Shown: positions 17,568-25,834 of the stretch, one piece after another | Layout of the letters: each line of letters opens with the position of its first letter | Numbering within the stretch: the first letter of the stretch is position 1 | Assembly (NCBI RefSeq): GCF_014256275.1 | Contig: NZ_JACCFE010000002.1 | Location: 3,762,001 to 3,826,000, forward strand | Reading direction: 5' to 3' | DNA from: Rhodococcus sp. 4CII | GTDB taxonomy: Bacteria; Actinomycetota; Actinomycetes; Mycobacteriales; Mycobacteriaceae | DNA length: 64,000 nucleotides | Notes under the pieces: generated by a model | What the model was told of the DNA's origin: nothing | Databases searched by the model: none | What the model saw: the letters and a program-made list of their open reading frames with translations, nothing else | Position numbers and translations under genes: made by a program

Positions 17568-17689
17568 CGTGGGACAACCTCCTGGGAGTCAGCTGGGAGA
17601 ACCTGACTCGCGTTTGCGACCTCTGCTGATGAGAAGAACTGTAGGGCGACTAATTGTGAGCAGCTTAAAGCCTTTCTGTGAGATCAATC

Positions 17690-17705
17690 TGTGATCTATC
17701 TCACG
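17690..17705. promoter_or_regulatory. CRP/GlxR-like site
   Basis: TGTGATCTATCTCACG matches TGTGA-N6-TCACA at all but the last base. It overlaps a longer inverted repeat GTGAGAT-N13-ATCTCAC (17678-17704). It lies between the hypothetical gene's start and the end of the upstream SDR gene, so it most likely serves the former. Confidence 0.45.
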
Positions 17706-17720
17706 CAGGTTTCTTCGCGG

Positions 17721-18389
17721 TCAGCGCACCCGCAGCACGACTTCTGTGGGGTGCGCGTCCGCGGGTGTCTGGATGGCGTTCACCACGGCTTTTGCGACGG
17801 TCGACGGCTGTAGATACCTCTCCGGGCGGTACTCGTCGCCCTCGCCGGCCACGATGGCGCGCTGCATATCGGTGTCGATCCGGCCGGGATGAATTGACGT
17901 GACGCGCAGTAACGGTTCCTCGAGTCGCAGGGCGTCCCCGAATGCCCGGAGGGCGAACTTGCTCGCCGCATACGACGCCCAGCCGGCGTTCGCGCGGATC
18001 CCCGCACCCGAGTTGATCAGGACGACGTGGCCACCGGCCGTGCGCAGGGCCGGCAGCAGCAGACGCGTCAGTTCGGCCACCGCGATCACGTTCGCCTCGA
18101 GGGTGTGCCGCCACTGCTCGACGGTCGACCCCTCGACGGTCGCGAGGTCGGCGACGCCGGCGTTGTGGACCAACACGTCGAGTCGCTCGATCGGGGCGCA
18201 CGCGGCTGCCACCGCGTCGTAGTCGGTCACGTCGACGGGCCACGGCGAGGCGGCGGGCAACTCCGCGAGAATGCCGTCCAGCGATTCCGCAGACCGGGCG
18301 CCGAGCAGGAGGTCGTGGGTCGGTGCGAGTTCCCGGGCGACGGCGGCTCCGAGGCCACGGCTCGCACCGGTGATCAGGGCTGTGGGCAT
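17721..18389 (-). CDS. SDR-family oxidoreductase
   Basis: 222 residues, classical short-chain dehydrogenase with ALITGASRGLGAAVA at the N terminus, LVHNAGVAD, a Ser in LINSGAGI and the catalytic YAASK. Short for the family because the C-terminal substrate loop is minimal, as in actinobacterial SDRs of unknown specificity. Probably NADP(H)-dependent (Arg after the first strand: GARS). 24 bases downstream of the PPOX gene on the same strand, so the PPOX and HTH genes upstream may be cotranscribed with it. Confidence 0.85.
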   Translation of the reverse strand: MPTALITGASRGLGAAVARELAPTHDLLLGARSAESLDGILAELPAASPWPVDVTDYDAVAAACAPIERLDVLVHNAGVADLATVEGSTVEQWRHTLEANVIAVAELTRLLLPALRTAGGHVVLINSGAGIRANAGWASYAASKFALRAFGDALRLEEPLLRVTSIHPGRIDTDMQRAIVAGEGDEYRPERYLQPSTVAKAVVNAIQTPADAHPTEVVLRVR

Positions 18390-18413
18390 GCTGAAGAGGC
18401 TAGCGCCAAGTAC

Positions 18414-18824
18414 TCACAGGCCGGAGGCAGCCCAGTGATGCCAGGACAAGTTGCGGACGGCGACGACGGGCCCGTCGGGGCGGCGGTCGAGGTACTGCGG
18501 ATACTTCGCGGCGAGAGCGTCGATCGCGGTGGTGCCCTCGGCGGAGCCGGGTTCGAGGATCTCGGCTCGCCCGTCGACGCGCACCCACCACAGGTGGTCC
18601 CAGTTCTCGTCGTAGTGATCCACGAGCAGGGTGACCGCGGGGTTGGCGGAGATGTTCGCCAGGCGGCGTAATGCTGTGGTGCGCTTCGGTTTGTGATCGA
18701 CGCAGGAGTAGATGGTGTCGGAGTCGAGCGCGAAGACGAGCGGAACCAGATGCGGCACACCGTCCGCCCCGGCGGTGGCGAGCCGGGCGACCCGGGCGGC
18801 CGCGAATCGTGCGACGGCGTCCAT
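18414..18824 (-). CDS. PPOX-class F420-dependent oxidoreductase, TIGR03668-type
   Basis: 136 residues with the split-barrel FMN/F420-binding fold. Visible motifs are VARLATAGADGVPHLVPLVFAL, CVDHKPKR, RLANISANPAVTLLVDHYDENWDHLWWVRVDGRAEI and a Tyr-rich C-terminal helix. Such proteins use coenzyme F420 in actinobacteria. The longer frame to 19445 is not used: the ATG at 18824 overlaps the stop of the upstream HTH gene by one base (TGATG), giving tight coupling. Substrate unknown. Confidence 0.82.
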   Translation of the reverse strand: MDAVARFAAARVARLATAGADGVPHLVPLVFALDSDTIYSCVDHKPKRTTALRRLANISANPAVTLLVDHYDENWDHLWWVRVDGRAEILEPGSAEGTTAIDALAAKYPQYLDRRPDGPVVAVRNLSWHHWAASGL

Positions 18825-19405
18825 CACGGCTCCATCAGGTAGTCGCCGCTCACCGGTTCGGGGAGGGCGGGAACGCCCAGTGGGCGCTTGAAATATGCCC
18901 ACGGGAACCACAGCGTCCCGACCTTCTGCCAGCCGTCGGCCTCGAGCTTCTGGCGGCTCGCCAGCGCCGACACGCGGGTGTGCTCCCATTGCTCCTCGGA
19001 TTTGCGGACGGTGTGGAAGAGGGTGCCGAATCCGACGGAGTGCCAGCCGTAGGCGCCGGCGTGGTTGAGGATGCGCATCTCGTTGAACGCGGTGAGCGGG
19101 GTGAGTTGGCGCGTCCGGCCGTCCGGGTCTGCGTCGGAGGTGTCGCCGATCCGTTTGCCGAAGCGTTGTTGGGCTGCTTGCCGCGACATTCCGAGGGCTG
19201 CGCCGATGGTGTCCCAACTGTGCCCGGCGGACCGCGCGGCCGCGATGGCGGAGACCAGCAGTTCGTCCACCGACTCCCGGGCCCGTGAGGTGAGTTGGAC
19301 GAGGTCCAGGTACGCGGCCGGGTCGTGGTCGAGTCGCGCGTCGATGTCGGGGTCCGCGCGGGAAATGGCGTCCGACAGCAGTTGGGTGAGCGCGGACTCC
19401 AGCAT
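18824..19405 (-). CDS. HTH-containing protein of unknown function
   Basis: 193 residues. An N-terminal helical region is followed by SWDTIGAALGMSRQAAQQRFGKRIG, a clear helix-turn-helix. The C-terminal half is Trp/His-rich (GAYGWHSVGFGTLFHTVRKS, LWFPWAYFKRP). It lacks a known ligand domain. Coupled to the PPOX gene downstream. Two copies of TGTCAA-N7-TTGACW lie immediately upstream of its start, so autoregulation is likely. The architecture recurs in actinobacteria but I know of no function. Confidence 0.7.
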   Translation of the reverse strand: MLESALTQLLSDAISRADPDIDARLDHDPAAYLDLVQLTSRARESVDELLVSAIAAARSAGHSWDTIGAALGMSRQAAQQRFGKRIGDTSDADPDGRTRQLTPLTAFNEMRILNHAGAYGWHSVGFGTLFHTVRKSEEQWEHTRVSALASRQKLEADGWQKVGTLWFPWAYFKRPLGVPALPEPVSGDYLMEP

Positions 19406-19406
19406 G

Positions 19407-19454
19407 TGTCAAGTATTGGTTGACAAATAGGTATCTGTCAACCACATGTTGACT
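19407..19454. promoter_or_regulatory. Duplicated inverted-repeat operator
   Basis: TGTCAA-N7-TTGACA at 19407-19425 and TGTCAA-N7-TTGACT at 19436-19454, separated by 10 bp. The inner halves also form GGTTGACA-N10-TGTCAACC. The array starts two bases from the HTH gene's ATG and runs into the lysE stop. A dimeric regulator binding twice on the same helix face would fit (29-bp repeat distance). Confidence 0.6.
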
Positions 19455-20073
19455 AGCCTGCGACGAGGGTGATGCCGAGGGTGAGCATCAGCGCGGCGAT
19501 CCCGCCGTCGAGCACGCGCCACGCGGCGGGGCGGGCGAACACCCGGCGCAGGAACTGGGCGCCGTACCCGAGTGCGACGAACCAGAAGACGCTTGCGGTG
19601 GCGGCGCCGAAGCCGAACAGCCACCGCCCCGATTCGCCCTGGTTGTTGGCCACCGAACCGAGCATCAGCACCGTGTCGAGGTAGACGTGCGGGTTGAGCC
19701 AGGTGAGTGCGAGGCACGTGAGGACCGACGTCGCGAGGGTCGCCGACCCGAGATCCTGTGTGGCGTCGAGGGCGCCGGGACGCAGGGCGCGACGAGCGGC
19801 GAGCGCCGCGTAGGAGACGAGAAATGCTGCTCCCGCCCAGCGGATCACGGTGATCGCGGCCGGGGCGTGTTCGAGGACGGCGCCGATTCCGCTGATCCCG
19901 ACGGCAATGAGTACCGCGTCCGAGACCGCGCAGAGCGCGACCACCGGCAGGACGTGCCTGCGGACGATGCCCTGTCGCAGCACGAACGCGTTCTGCGCGC
20001 CGATCGCGACGATCAGCGACAGTCCGGTGCCGAATCCGGCGGCGGCCGTGAGCAGGGCAGGGGTGAGGTGCAT
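19453..20073 (-). CDS. LysE/ArgO amino-acid exporter
   Basis: 206 residues with five to six membrane segments. The LysE signature is present: GLSLIVAIGAQNAFVLRQGI at the N terminus and LALTWLNPHVYLDTVLMLGS in the middle, the latter containing the conserved NPxxxLD-like element. Exports lysine/arginine or related basic amino acids. It is divergent from a LysG/ArgP-type regulator at 20146, the same arrangement as Corynebacterium lysE-lysG. Confidence 0.9.
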   Translation of the reverse strand: MHLTPALLTAAAGFGTGLSLIVAIGAQNAFVLRQGIVRRHVLPVVALCAVSDAVLIAVGISGIGAVLEHAPAAITVIRWAGAAFLVSYAALAARRALRPGALDATQDLGSATLATSVLTCLALTWLNPHVYLDTVLMLGSVANNQGESGRWLFGFGAATASVFWFVALGYGAQFLRRVFARPAAWRVLDGGIAALMLTLGITLVAG

Positions 20074-20145
20074 GACGACAACGCTACGAACGCGGCGATC
20101 ATCAATCCAGCTAAATATCCTTCATTGCCATTAGCATCACTTCAT

Positions 20146-21021
20146 ATGGATCTGGACCTCGCCTCGCTCCGCACGTTCGCCGCCGTGATCGACGAGGGCA
20201 CCTTCGACGCCGCCGCCCGCGTCCTGCACATCACGCCGTCCGCGGTGAGCCAGCGCATCAAGGCGCTCGAGCAGCAGGTCGGACGCGTCCTGGTGCAGCG
20301 AACGAAACCGGTGAGGGCCACCGAATCCGGGCACGTCGTGCTCACGCTCGCCCGCCGGATGGCGCATCTCGAGCGCGAGGCCATGTCGTCCCTCAATCCC
20401 GACGAGCCGACGACGAGCACCCTGTCTCTCGTCGTCAACGCGGATTCGCTGTCCACATGGATGATTCCGGCCCTCGCCCGTCTCGCGCCGGAACACCGCG
20501 CGCTGTTCGACCTGCACCGGGAAGACGAATTCCACTCGACCACCCTGCTGCGGGAGGGCACGGTGATGGCCGCGGTGACGTCCGTCCCGGAGGCGGTGCA
20601 GGGCTGCACCGTGGAGAAACTGGGGTCGATGCGGTACCGCGCGCTGTGCAGCCGGGAGTTCGCCGAACGCTGGCTCCCCGACGGCCCCACGGCGGACGCT
20701 CTCGCGGCGGCACCGATGCTCGACTTCGACCGCAAGGACGAACTGCAGTCCCGGTTCCTGCGCGGGTTCACGCGACGCCGGGTGCAGCCGCCGCGGCACT
20801 ACGTCCCCGGGTCTTCCGCGTTCTCCGACGCCGTCCGCTACGGATTGGGCTGGGGCCTGCTGCCGGAGTTGCACACCGGCGACGACCACGGTCTCGTCGA
20901 ACTCGACCCCTCCCGGCCCGTCGACGTCCCGCTGTACTGGCAGCGGTGGAAGTTGGATTCGCCCATTCTCGCTGCGCTCACAGCCGTGGTCCGGGACGGG
21001 GCGCGCGAAGCGTTGCGGTGA
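20146..21021 (+). CDS. lysG: LysR-family regulator LysG/ArgP
   Basis: 291 residues. N-terminal LysR helix-turn-helix (LASLRTFAAVIDEGTFDAAA, then TPSAVSQRIKALEQQVG) with the ArgP/IciA-type variant sequence, followed by the periplasmic-binding-like effector domain. A longer frame upstream is spurious; the ATG at 20146 begins the HTH. The 72-bp AT-rich divergent region with lysE should contain its binding site. It would activate lysE when intracellular basic amino acids rise. Confidence 0.88.
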   Translation: MDLDLASLRTFAAVIDEGTFDAAARVLHITPSAVSQRIKALEQQVGRVLVQRTKPVRATESGHVVLTLARRMAHLEREAMSSLNPDEPTTSTLSLVVNADSLSTWMIPALARLAPEHRALFDLHREDEFHSTTLLREGTVMAAVTSVPEAVQGCTVEKLGSMRYRALCSREFAERWLPDGPTADALAAAPMLDFDRKDELQSRFLRGFTRRRVQPPRHYVPGSSAFSDAVRYGLGWGLLPELHTGDDHGLVELDPSRPVDVPLYWQRWKLDSPILAALTAVVRDGAREALR

Positions 21022-21048
21022 CGTCCGGGTGGGCGCAACACTGGAGTC

Positions 21049-22065
21049 ATGGACGCCGACAGCCCGATGGACCCGGTGCAGGCCCTGCGTGAGACAGCGT
21101 TCTGGCTCGAACGGTCGCGGGCGGAGACCCACCGCGTGAAGGCGTACCGGCGCGCAGCGGACGTAGTGGCCGAACTGACGGAGGAGCAGCGGGACGTCCG
21201 CCGGCGTACCGACAGCTGGAAGGATCTGCCGGGCATCGGACCCAAGACGGCGACGGTGATCCGGGAGGCGCTCGACGGGGTCCCCGTCTATCTCGCGGAA
21301 CTGCGGGAGAATGCGGAGCCGATCGGCGGCGGCGCGCTGCGTCAGGCGCTCAAGGGTGATCTGCACACCCACTCGGACTGGTCGGACGGCGGCAGTCCGA
21401 TCGACGAGATGATGCGCAGCGCGGCGCTCATCGGCCACGAATACTGCGCTCTGACAGACCATTCCCCGCGTCTGAACGTCGCGAACGGGCTGTCCGCGGA
21501 ACGCCTGCGGTCGCAGCTCGAGGTGATCGCCCAGCTGAACGAGGAACTCGCGCCGTTCCGCATCCTCACCGGCATCGAGGTCGACATCCTCGACGACGGT
21601 TCGCTCGACCAGGATCCGGATCTGCTCGACCAACTCGACATCGTCGTCGCCAGCGTGCACTCCAAGTTGCGGGCCGAGCGCGGAGCCATGACCCGGCGGA
21701 TGGTCAAGGCAGTCGAGAACCCGCGGGTCGACGTGCTGGGGCACTGCACCGGCCGCCTCGTCGAAGGCGGGCGCGGGACCCGGCCGGAGTCGACGTTCGA
21801 CGCGGAGCAGGTGTTCACCGCCTGCCGCGACAACGACACCGCCATCGAGATCAACAGCCGCCCCGAGCGCCGCGACCCGCCGAGCCGTCTCATCGACCTG
21901 GCCATGGACCTGGGCTGCCTGTTCTCGATCGACACCGACGCCCACGCCCCCGGACAACTCGCCTGGCAGGGGTACGGGTGCGAACGGGCGATGCGATGCG
22001 GAGTCGACGCCGACCGCGTCGTCAACACGTGGTCCGCCGACGACCTGCTGGAATGGGCCAAATAG
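21049..22065 (+). CDS. PHP-domain phosphoesterase with PolX-like N terminus
   Basis: 338 residues. Residues 1-100 hold a helix-hairpin-helix (WKDLPGIGPKTATVIREAL) like the start of family X DNA polymerases. From about residue 103 a PHP domain follows (LKGDLHTHSDWSDGG, ALTDHSPRLNVANGLS, GIEVDIL, VVASVHSK, VLGHCTG, EINSRPERRDPP, SIDTDAHAP) with all metal-binding His/Asp/Glu motifs. The nucleotidyl-transferase palm is missing, so it is a PolX C-terminal half fused to a DNA-contacting domain. Likely a DNA-end processing phosphoesterase or 3'-5' exonuclease; histidinol-phosphatase is less likely. Start ATG 21049 with GGAG upstream. Confidence 0.82.
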   Translation: MDADSPMDPVQALRETAFWLERSRAETHRVKAYRRAADVVAELTEEQRDVRRRTDSWKDLPGIGPKTATVIREALDGVPVYLAELRENAEPIGGGALRQALKGDLHTHSDWSDGGSPIDEMMRSAALIGHEYCALTDHSPRLNVANGLSAERLRSQLEVIAQLNEELAPFRILTGIEVDILDDGSLDQDPDLLDQLDIVVASVHSKLRAERGAMTRRMVKAVENPRVDVLGHCTGRLVEGGRGTRPESTFDAEQVFTACRDNDTAIEINSRPERRDPPSRLIDLAMDLGCLFSIDTDAHAPGQLAWQGYGCERAMRCGVDADRVVNTWSADDLLEWAK

Positions 22066-22067
22066 CC

Positions 22068-22113
22068 CCCGTGCGTGGTTGGGGAGCGCAGGGACTCGTC
22101 AACCACGCACGGG
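22068..22113. terminator. Bidirectional hairpin between convergent genes
   Basis: CCCGTGCGTGGTTG (22068-22081) is perfectly complementary to CAACCACGCACGGG (22100-22113). The 18-base loop falls between the stops of the PHP gene and the BTAD regulator. The distal arm overlaps the last codons of the regulator. Confidence 0.6.
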
Positions 22114-24021
22114 CCGAGGGGCCACCGTGAGCACCCCACTGCCCGCCCCCGCGATTTCCCCTGCGGCGGGAGCTAATTCGGCTCGTGCCCGTTCCGTCAG
22201 CCGGTGATCGCCGACAGTGGCCGCGGCGTGCGCGATCAGGCTCCACAGCGCCTCGACGAGCAGATCGCGCGGCGGTTCGGGAACCCGGCGCAGCGCAGCC
22301 GCCGCCTCGTCCGCGCGGCTGTCCGCCAGCAGGAGATGAGGCCGCGCCCACGGTTCGTACGGTCCCCAGTCGGTGTCGGCGCCGAATGTCACCGGCAGGC
22401 CCCGCGACACCCGCAGGCACAGCAGCGCCAGCGGGAGGATTCCGCGTTCGAGTCCGGGCATCCCGCTGCCCGCGAGCAGTTTCGCCGCGGAGCGATAGCC
22501 GGCCTCGGCGTCCGCGTCGGACGCGCCCGTCGCCGCGGCGCGCATCGCCCGGTACCACGTGGTGAACACGGCCACCAACGGCCGCTCGTGCCGTGCGGCC
22601 AGAACATCCACTGCGGCAGCGTGCTCGTCGGCGCCGGTGAAGTCCCCGAGCGCTCCGAGCGCCTGAAGACGGATGAGATGCCCGAGTACCTCGAAGTTCA
22701 CGAACCCGTGCCGAGCCGACAACGCGATCAGTTCCCGGCCGATCGCGTCCCGCTCGGAGGCCAGGCCCGAGCGGTAGAAGGTGTGCATGAAGACGCCGTT
22801 CAGCGCGGACGCGAGCAGTGCCGGATCGTCGAGTGCGCGGGCGATCTCCTCCGATTCGCGGGCGGCCTGCAACCCGCGGTCGCCGCGGGTTCCGCGTGAT
22901 TCCAATGCGATCGTGGCCAGCAGCCGGGCTCGGGCGGTGTCGTGGATTCCCGGGGGAAGCTGCGCGAGGGCGCGTTCGGCCGCGTCGACGATCCGGGCGG
23001 CCTGCTCCGGGTCGTCGGAGCGGGTCCAGATGGCGGGGACGTCGTAGGCCCCGATCACGCGGGCGGTGAGTTCGGGGTCGCCCAGTTGTTCGGCAGCGGT
23101 GATCGTCGCGAGCCGTTGCTCCCGGGCCGCCTCGAGCCCGCTGCCGCCGGTTACGGCGAGACTGCGCAGCAACCCGACCGTCGACTCGAGCCGCGCCCGG
23201 GCACCGGACGCCACCGTGCGGTCGTAGGCGGCGGCTGCCCGCTCCCACATCCGTCCGGGGTCGAGTTCGAGCCGGTCGTCGCGGCGCAGGATGTCGGTCT
23301 CGAGGGTCGTCAGCTGTGCGCTCGGGTCGATCCCCAGTTCTTCGGCGAGAAGCTCACACGCCCGGCGCAATACGGCCAGCGCATCGCCCTGGCGGCCGGA
23401 CCGGTAGAGGGCGAGGACCAGCAACCGCCACGCCCGTTCCCGCCAAGGGTGTTCGGCCACATGGGCATCGAGATCCGGTACGGCCTCGGCGGCGATCCCG
23501 AGAGCCAGTCGCGCCTCCGCCTGCCGCTCGACCGCGGACAGCCGCAGCTCCTCGAGGCGCGCCCGTTCGGGGCGGGCCCACGACTCCTCTGCGAACTCCG
23601 CGTATGCCGGGCCGCGCCACCACCCGAGCGATTCCTCCAGCAGATCGAGTGCCTGCCTCGGCGTGGCCGTCGCCGCGGCCGCGACCGCGTGCTCGAACCG
23701 CCACGCGTCCACGGACTCCGGAGCGACGCGGAGCGCGTACCCCGGACCGTCGGTGACGAGCAGCCTCGCGGCGGTACGGGCGGTGCGCTGCGGCTCGAGT
23801 GCGCGGCGCAGAGCCGAGACGAACGTGCGGACCGCGCCCTTGGCCCCGTCGGGCGGGTCGGCCCACAGATCGTCGACGACGACGTGCACGGGAACGACCC
23901 GTCCCCGGGCGACGATCAGGCGGGCGAGCACCGCTCGGTGACGCGGGCCCTTCAGATCGACGGGATCGCCCGCCTCGTCCCATGCCACCACCGATCCGAG
24001 CACACCGAACGTAGGAGTCAC
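22099..24021 (-). CDS. AfsR/SARP-type regulator with BTAD domain
   Basis: 640 residues. An OmpR-type winged helix (residues 1-95, DLKGPRHRAVLARLIVARGR, VDDLWADPPDGAKGAVRTFVSALRRAL) leads into a BTAD domain (about 95-250, LGWWRGPAYAEFAEESWARPE, ALYRSGRQGDALAVLRRACELLAEELGIDP). A long alpha-helical, TPR-like C terminus follows, without an NTPase. Divergent from the alpha/beta hydrolase at 24105 across 83 bp. That arrangement recurs in actinobacteria, and the hydrolase is the probable target. A pathway-specific activator; the signal is unknown. Confidence 0.87.
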   Translation of the reverse strand: MTPTFGVLGSVVAWDEAGDPVDLKGPRHRAVLARLIVARGRVVPVHVVVDDLWADPPDGAKGAVRTFVSALRRALEPQRTARTAARLLVTDGPGYALRVAPESVDAWRFEHAVAAAATATPRQALDLLEESLGWWRGPAYAEFAEESWARPERARLEELRLSAVERQAEARLALGIAAEAVPDLDAHVAEHPWRERAWRLLVLALYRSGRQGDALAVLRRACELLAEELGIDPSAQLTTLETDILRRDDRLELDPGRMWERAAAAYDRTVASGARARLESTVGLLRSLAVTGGSGLEAAREQRLATITAAEQLGDPELTARVIGAYDVPAIWTRSDDPEQAARIVDAAERALAQLPPGIHDTARARLLATIALESRGTRGDRGLQAARESEEIARALDDPALLASALNGVFMHTFYRSGLASERDAIGRELIALSARHGFVNFEVLGHLIRLQALGALGDFTGADEHAAAVDVLAARHERPLVAVFTTWYRAMRAAATGASDADAEAGYRSAAKLLAGSGMPGLERGILPLALLCLRVSRGLPVTFGADTDWGPYEPWARPHLLLADSRADEAAAALRRVPEPPRDLLVEALWSLIAHAAATVGDHRLTERARAELAPAAGEIAGAGSGVLTVAPRPVRG

Positions 24022-24104
24022 CCCGCCACGGTATAGCGCTCATCGAATGCTCATCGACCTCCCCGAGACTGGACGAGAACCCCCGAACCTCGAAAGGATC
24101 ATCC

Positions 24105-24980
24105 GTGACCCCTGGCATTCCCGGATTCGACCACCAGCGTGTGACCGTCGACGACGTGGACCTGCACGTCGCGGTGGGCGGTTCCGGCAGCCCGATCGTC
24201 CTGCTGCACGGCTTCCCCCAGACCCACCTCATGTGGCGGCACGTCGCCGCCGAACTGGCCGCCGATCACACCGTCATCTGCCCGGACCTGCGCGGCTACG
24301 GCGCGAGCGACAAGCCGGTCGAAACGGACGGCACCGTCTACTCGAAGCGGACGATGGCCGCGGACGTGGTCGCACTCGCGAGGGAACTGGGCCACGAGCG
24401 GTTCGCGCTGGCCGGGCACGACCGCGGCGCGCTGGTCGCCATCCGGGCGGGCCTCGACCACCCCGGGACGATCACCCATCTCGCGTCGCTCGACGTGCTG
24501 CCGACGCTGGACACGTGGGACATCCTGCACGGCAGGAACGCCGCGGTCGCATTCCACCTGTACCTGATGGCGCAGCCGCCCGGGCTGCCGGAGCAGATGA
24601 TCGGCGCGAGCGCCGACGCCTTCTTCGGCCATTTCCTCGACGTCTGGACCCGCGACCCCGGCGCGATTCCCGCCGACGTGCGTGCCGAGTACCTCCGGGC
24701 GTCCCGGGAAGCGGTGCCGTCCATCGTCGCCGACTACCGGGCGTCCGCGGGCATCGACGTCGAACACGACCGGGCGGATCGGGCCACCGGGCACCGCCTG
24801 CGGATGCCTGTCACCGTCATCCAACAGGACTGGGGCAGCCTGCTCGACTACGACGCCGCGGGCCTCTGGCGGGCCTGGGCCCCCGACCTCGTGCACGAGA
24901 CCCTCACCGCGGGCCACTTCATGGCCGAGGAAGCACCCCGGGAGGTGGTCGACGCGGTGCGTGCCCTCGTGAAGAGGTAG
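24105..24980 (+). CDS. Alpha/beta hydrolase, haloacetate-dehalogenase-like fold
   Basis: 291 residues. Visible motifs are LLHGFPQTHLMWR, AGHDRGALVAIRAGLDHP (Asp nucleophile plus Arg), ASLDVLP and the catalytic His in TAGHFMAEEAPREV. Overall closest in look to fluoroacetate dehalogenases. The His-Trp pair that holds the halide in those enzymes reads FHLYLMAQ here, so the Trp is missing and dehalogenation is doubtful. Start at ATG/GTG 24105 with GAAAGGATC upstream. Likely controlled by the divergent BTAD regulator. Confidence 0.82.
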   Translation: MTPGIPGFDHQRVTVDDVDLHVAVGGSGSPIVLLHGFPQTHLMWRHVAAELAADHTVICPDLRGYGASDKPVETDGTVYSKRTMAADVVALARELGHERFALAGHDRGALVAIRAGLDHPGTITHLASLDVLPTLDTWDILHGRNAAVAFHLYLMAQPPGLPEQMIGASADAFFGHFLDVWTRDPGAIPADVRAEYLRASREAVPSIVADYRASAGIDVEHDRADRATGHRLRMPVTVIQQDWGSLLDYDAAGLWRAWAPDLVHETLTAGHFMAEEAPREVVDAVRALVKR

Positions 24981-24982
24981 GA

Positions 24983-25792
24983 CTAGGCCCGCTCGCCGGC
25001 CAGTTCGTCGAAGAGTGTGGGGTCGTGTGCGGAGAAGACGCGGACGCGTGGGGAGGCCTGATTGTTCAGTTCCCGGAGTCGTCGGTGGTTGTCGCGGATC
25101 TTCGATCGGTCGACCGCGATGAGTTCCTCCATCACGCGCAGGGCACGACCCGCGGTTCCGGGCGACACCTGCCCAGGGGCGGCGACGGTGCTGCGGTGGT
25201 AGAACGCGTCGCCGGCGTGCAGCAGCCAGCCCCGGTCGCCGGTGTCGACGGCGACCGCCGCGTGACCCCGGGTGTGGCCGGGCATGGGGACGAGGACGAT
25301 GCGGCCGCCGAGTTCGTCGACCGGGTGGGTGCCGGCGAATCCGAGCACGGATTCGCCCGGCCCCGAGTAGGTGCGGACCGCGGGCACGGCTGACAGCTGG
25401 GCGGGCCGGTACCGAACCCTCTCGCGGAACGTCGAACGCCCCTCGGAGGCAGCGTGTTCCGCCGCCGTGGTGTGCAGGGTGGCGTTCGGAAAGTCGGCGA
25501 CCCCGCCGATGTGGTCGAAGTCGAGGTGCGTCGCGACGATGTGGGTGACGTCCGACGGATCCAGCCCCAGCTTCTCGAGCCGGCGGACCGCCGTCTCCGA
25601 CTCGCGGAACCGGGCACCCGTCAGCTTTGCGTACCTGCCGACGCGGCGCGTGGGGTCGGCGACATCCGCCAAGCCGAAGCCGGAGTCGACCAGCACGATG
25701 CCGGTGTCGGTTTCGCATGCCAGCACGTGGCACACCAACCGGCCCATGAGCGCCGACGAGAACGTGCCGCAGTTGAGGTGATGTACCCGCAT
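24983..25792 (-). CDS. Metallo-beta-lactamase-fold hydrolase
   Basis: 269 residues. The metal motif reads THLDFDHIGG, an HxDxDH version of HxHxDH, followed by MPGHTRGHAAV, LLHAGDAFYH and the late FSAHDP His. The overall layout resembles quorum-quenching AHL lactonases. The Asp in place of the second His is a recurrent variant in this family, so lactonase activity is possible but unproven. It lies 42 bases downstream of thiG on the same strand and may be cotranscribed; a role in thiamine synthesis is not known for this family. Confidence 0.8.
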   Translation of the reverse strand: MRVHHLNCGTFSSALMGRLVCHVLACETDTGIVLVDSGFGLADVADPTRRVGRYAKLTGARFRESETAVRRLEKLGLDPSDVTHIVATHLDFDHIGGVADFPNATLHTTAAEHAASEGRSTFRERVRYRPAQLSAVPAVRTYSGPGESVLGFAGTHPVDELGGRIVLVPMPGHTRGHAAVAVDTGDRGWLLHAGDAFYHRSTVAAPGQVSPGTAGRALRVMEELIAVDRSKIRDNHRRLRELNNQASPRVRVFSAHDPTLFDELAGERA

Positions 25793-25834
25793 GGAGGTCG
25801 ACGGTAGCGGAGCGCGCGGTGGAAAGCGGCCCGA

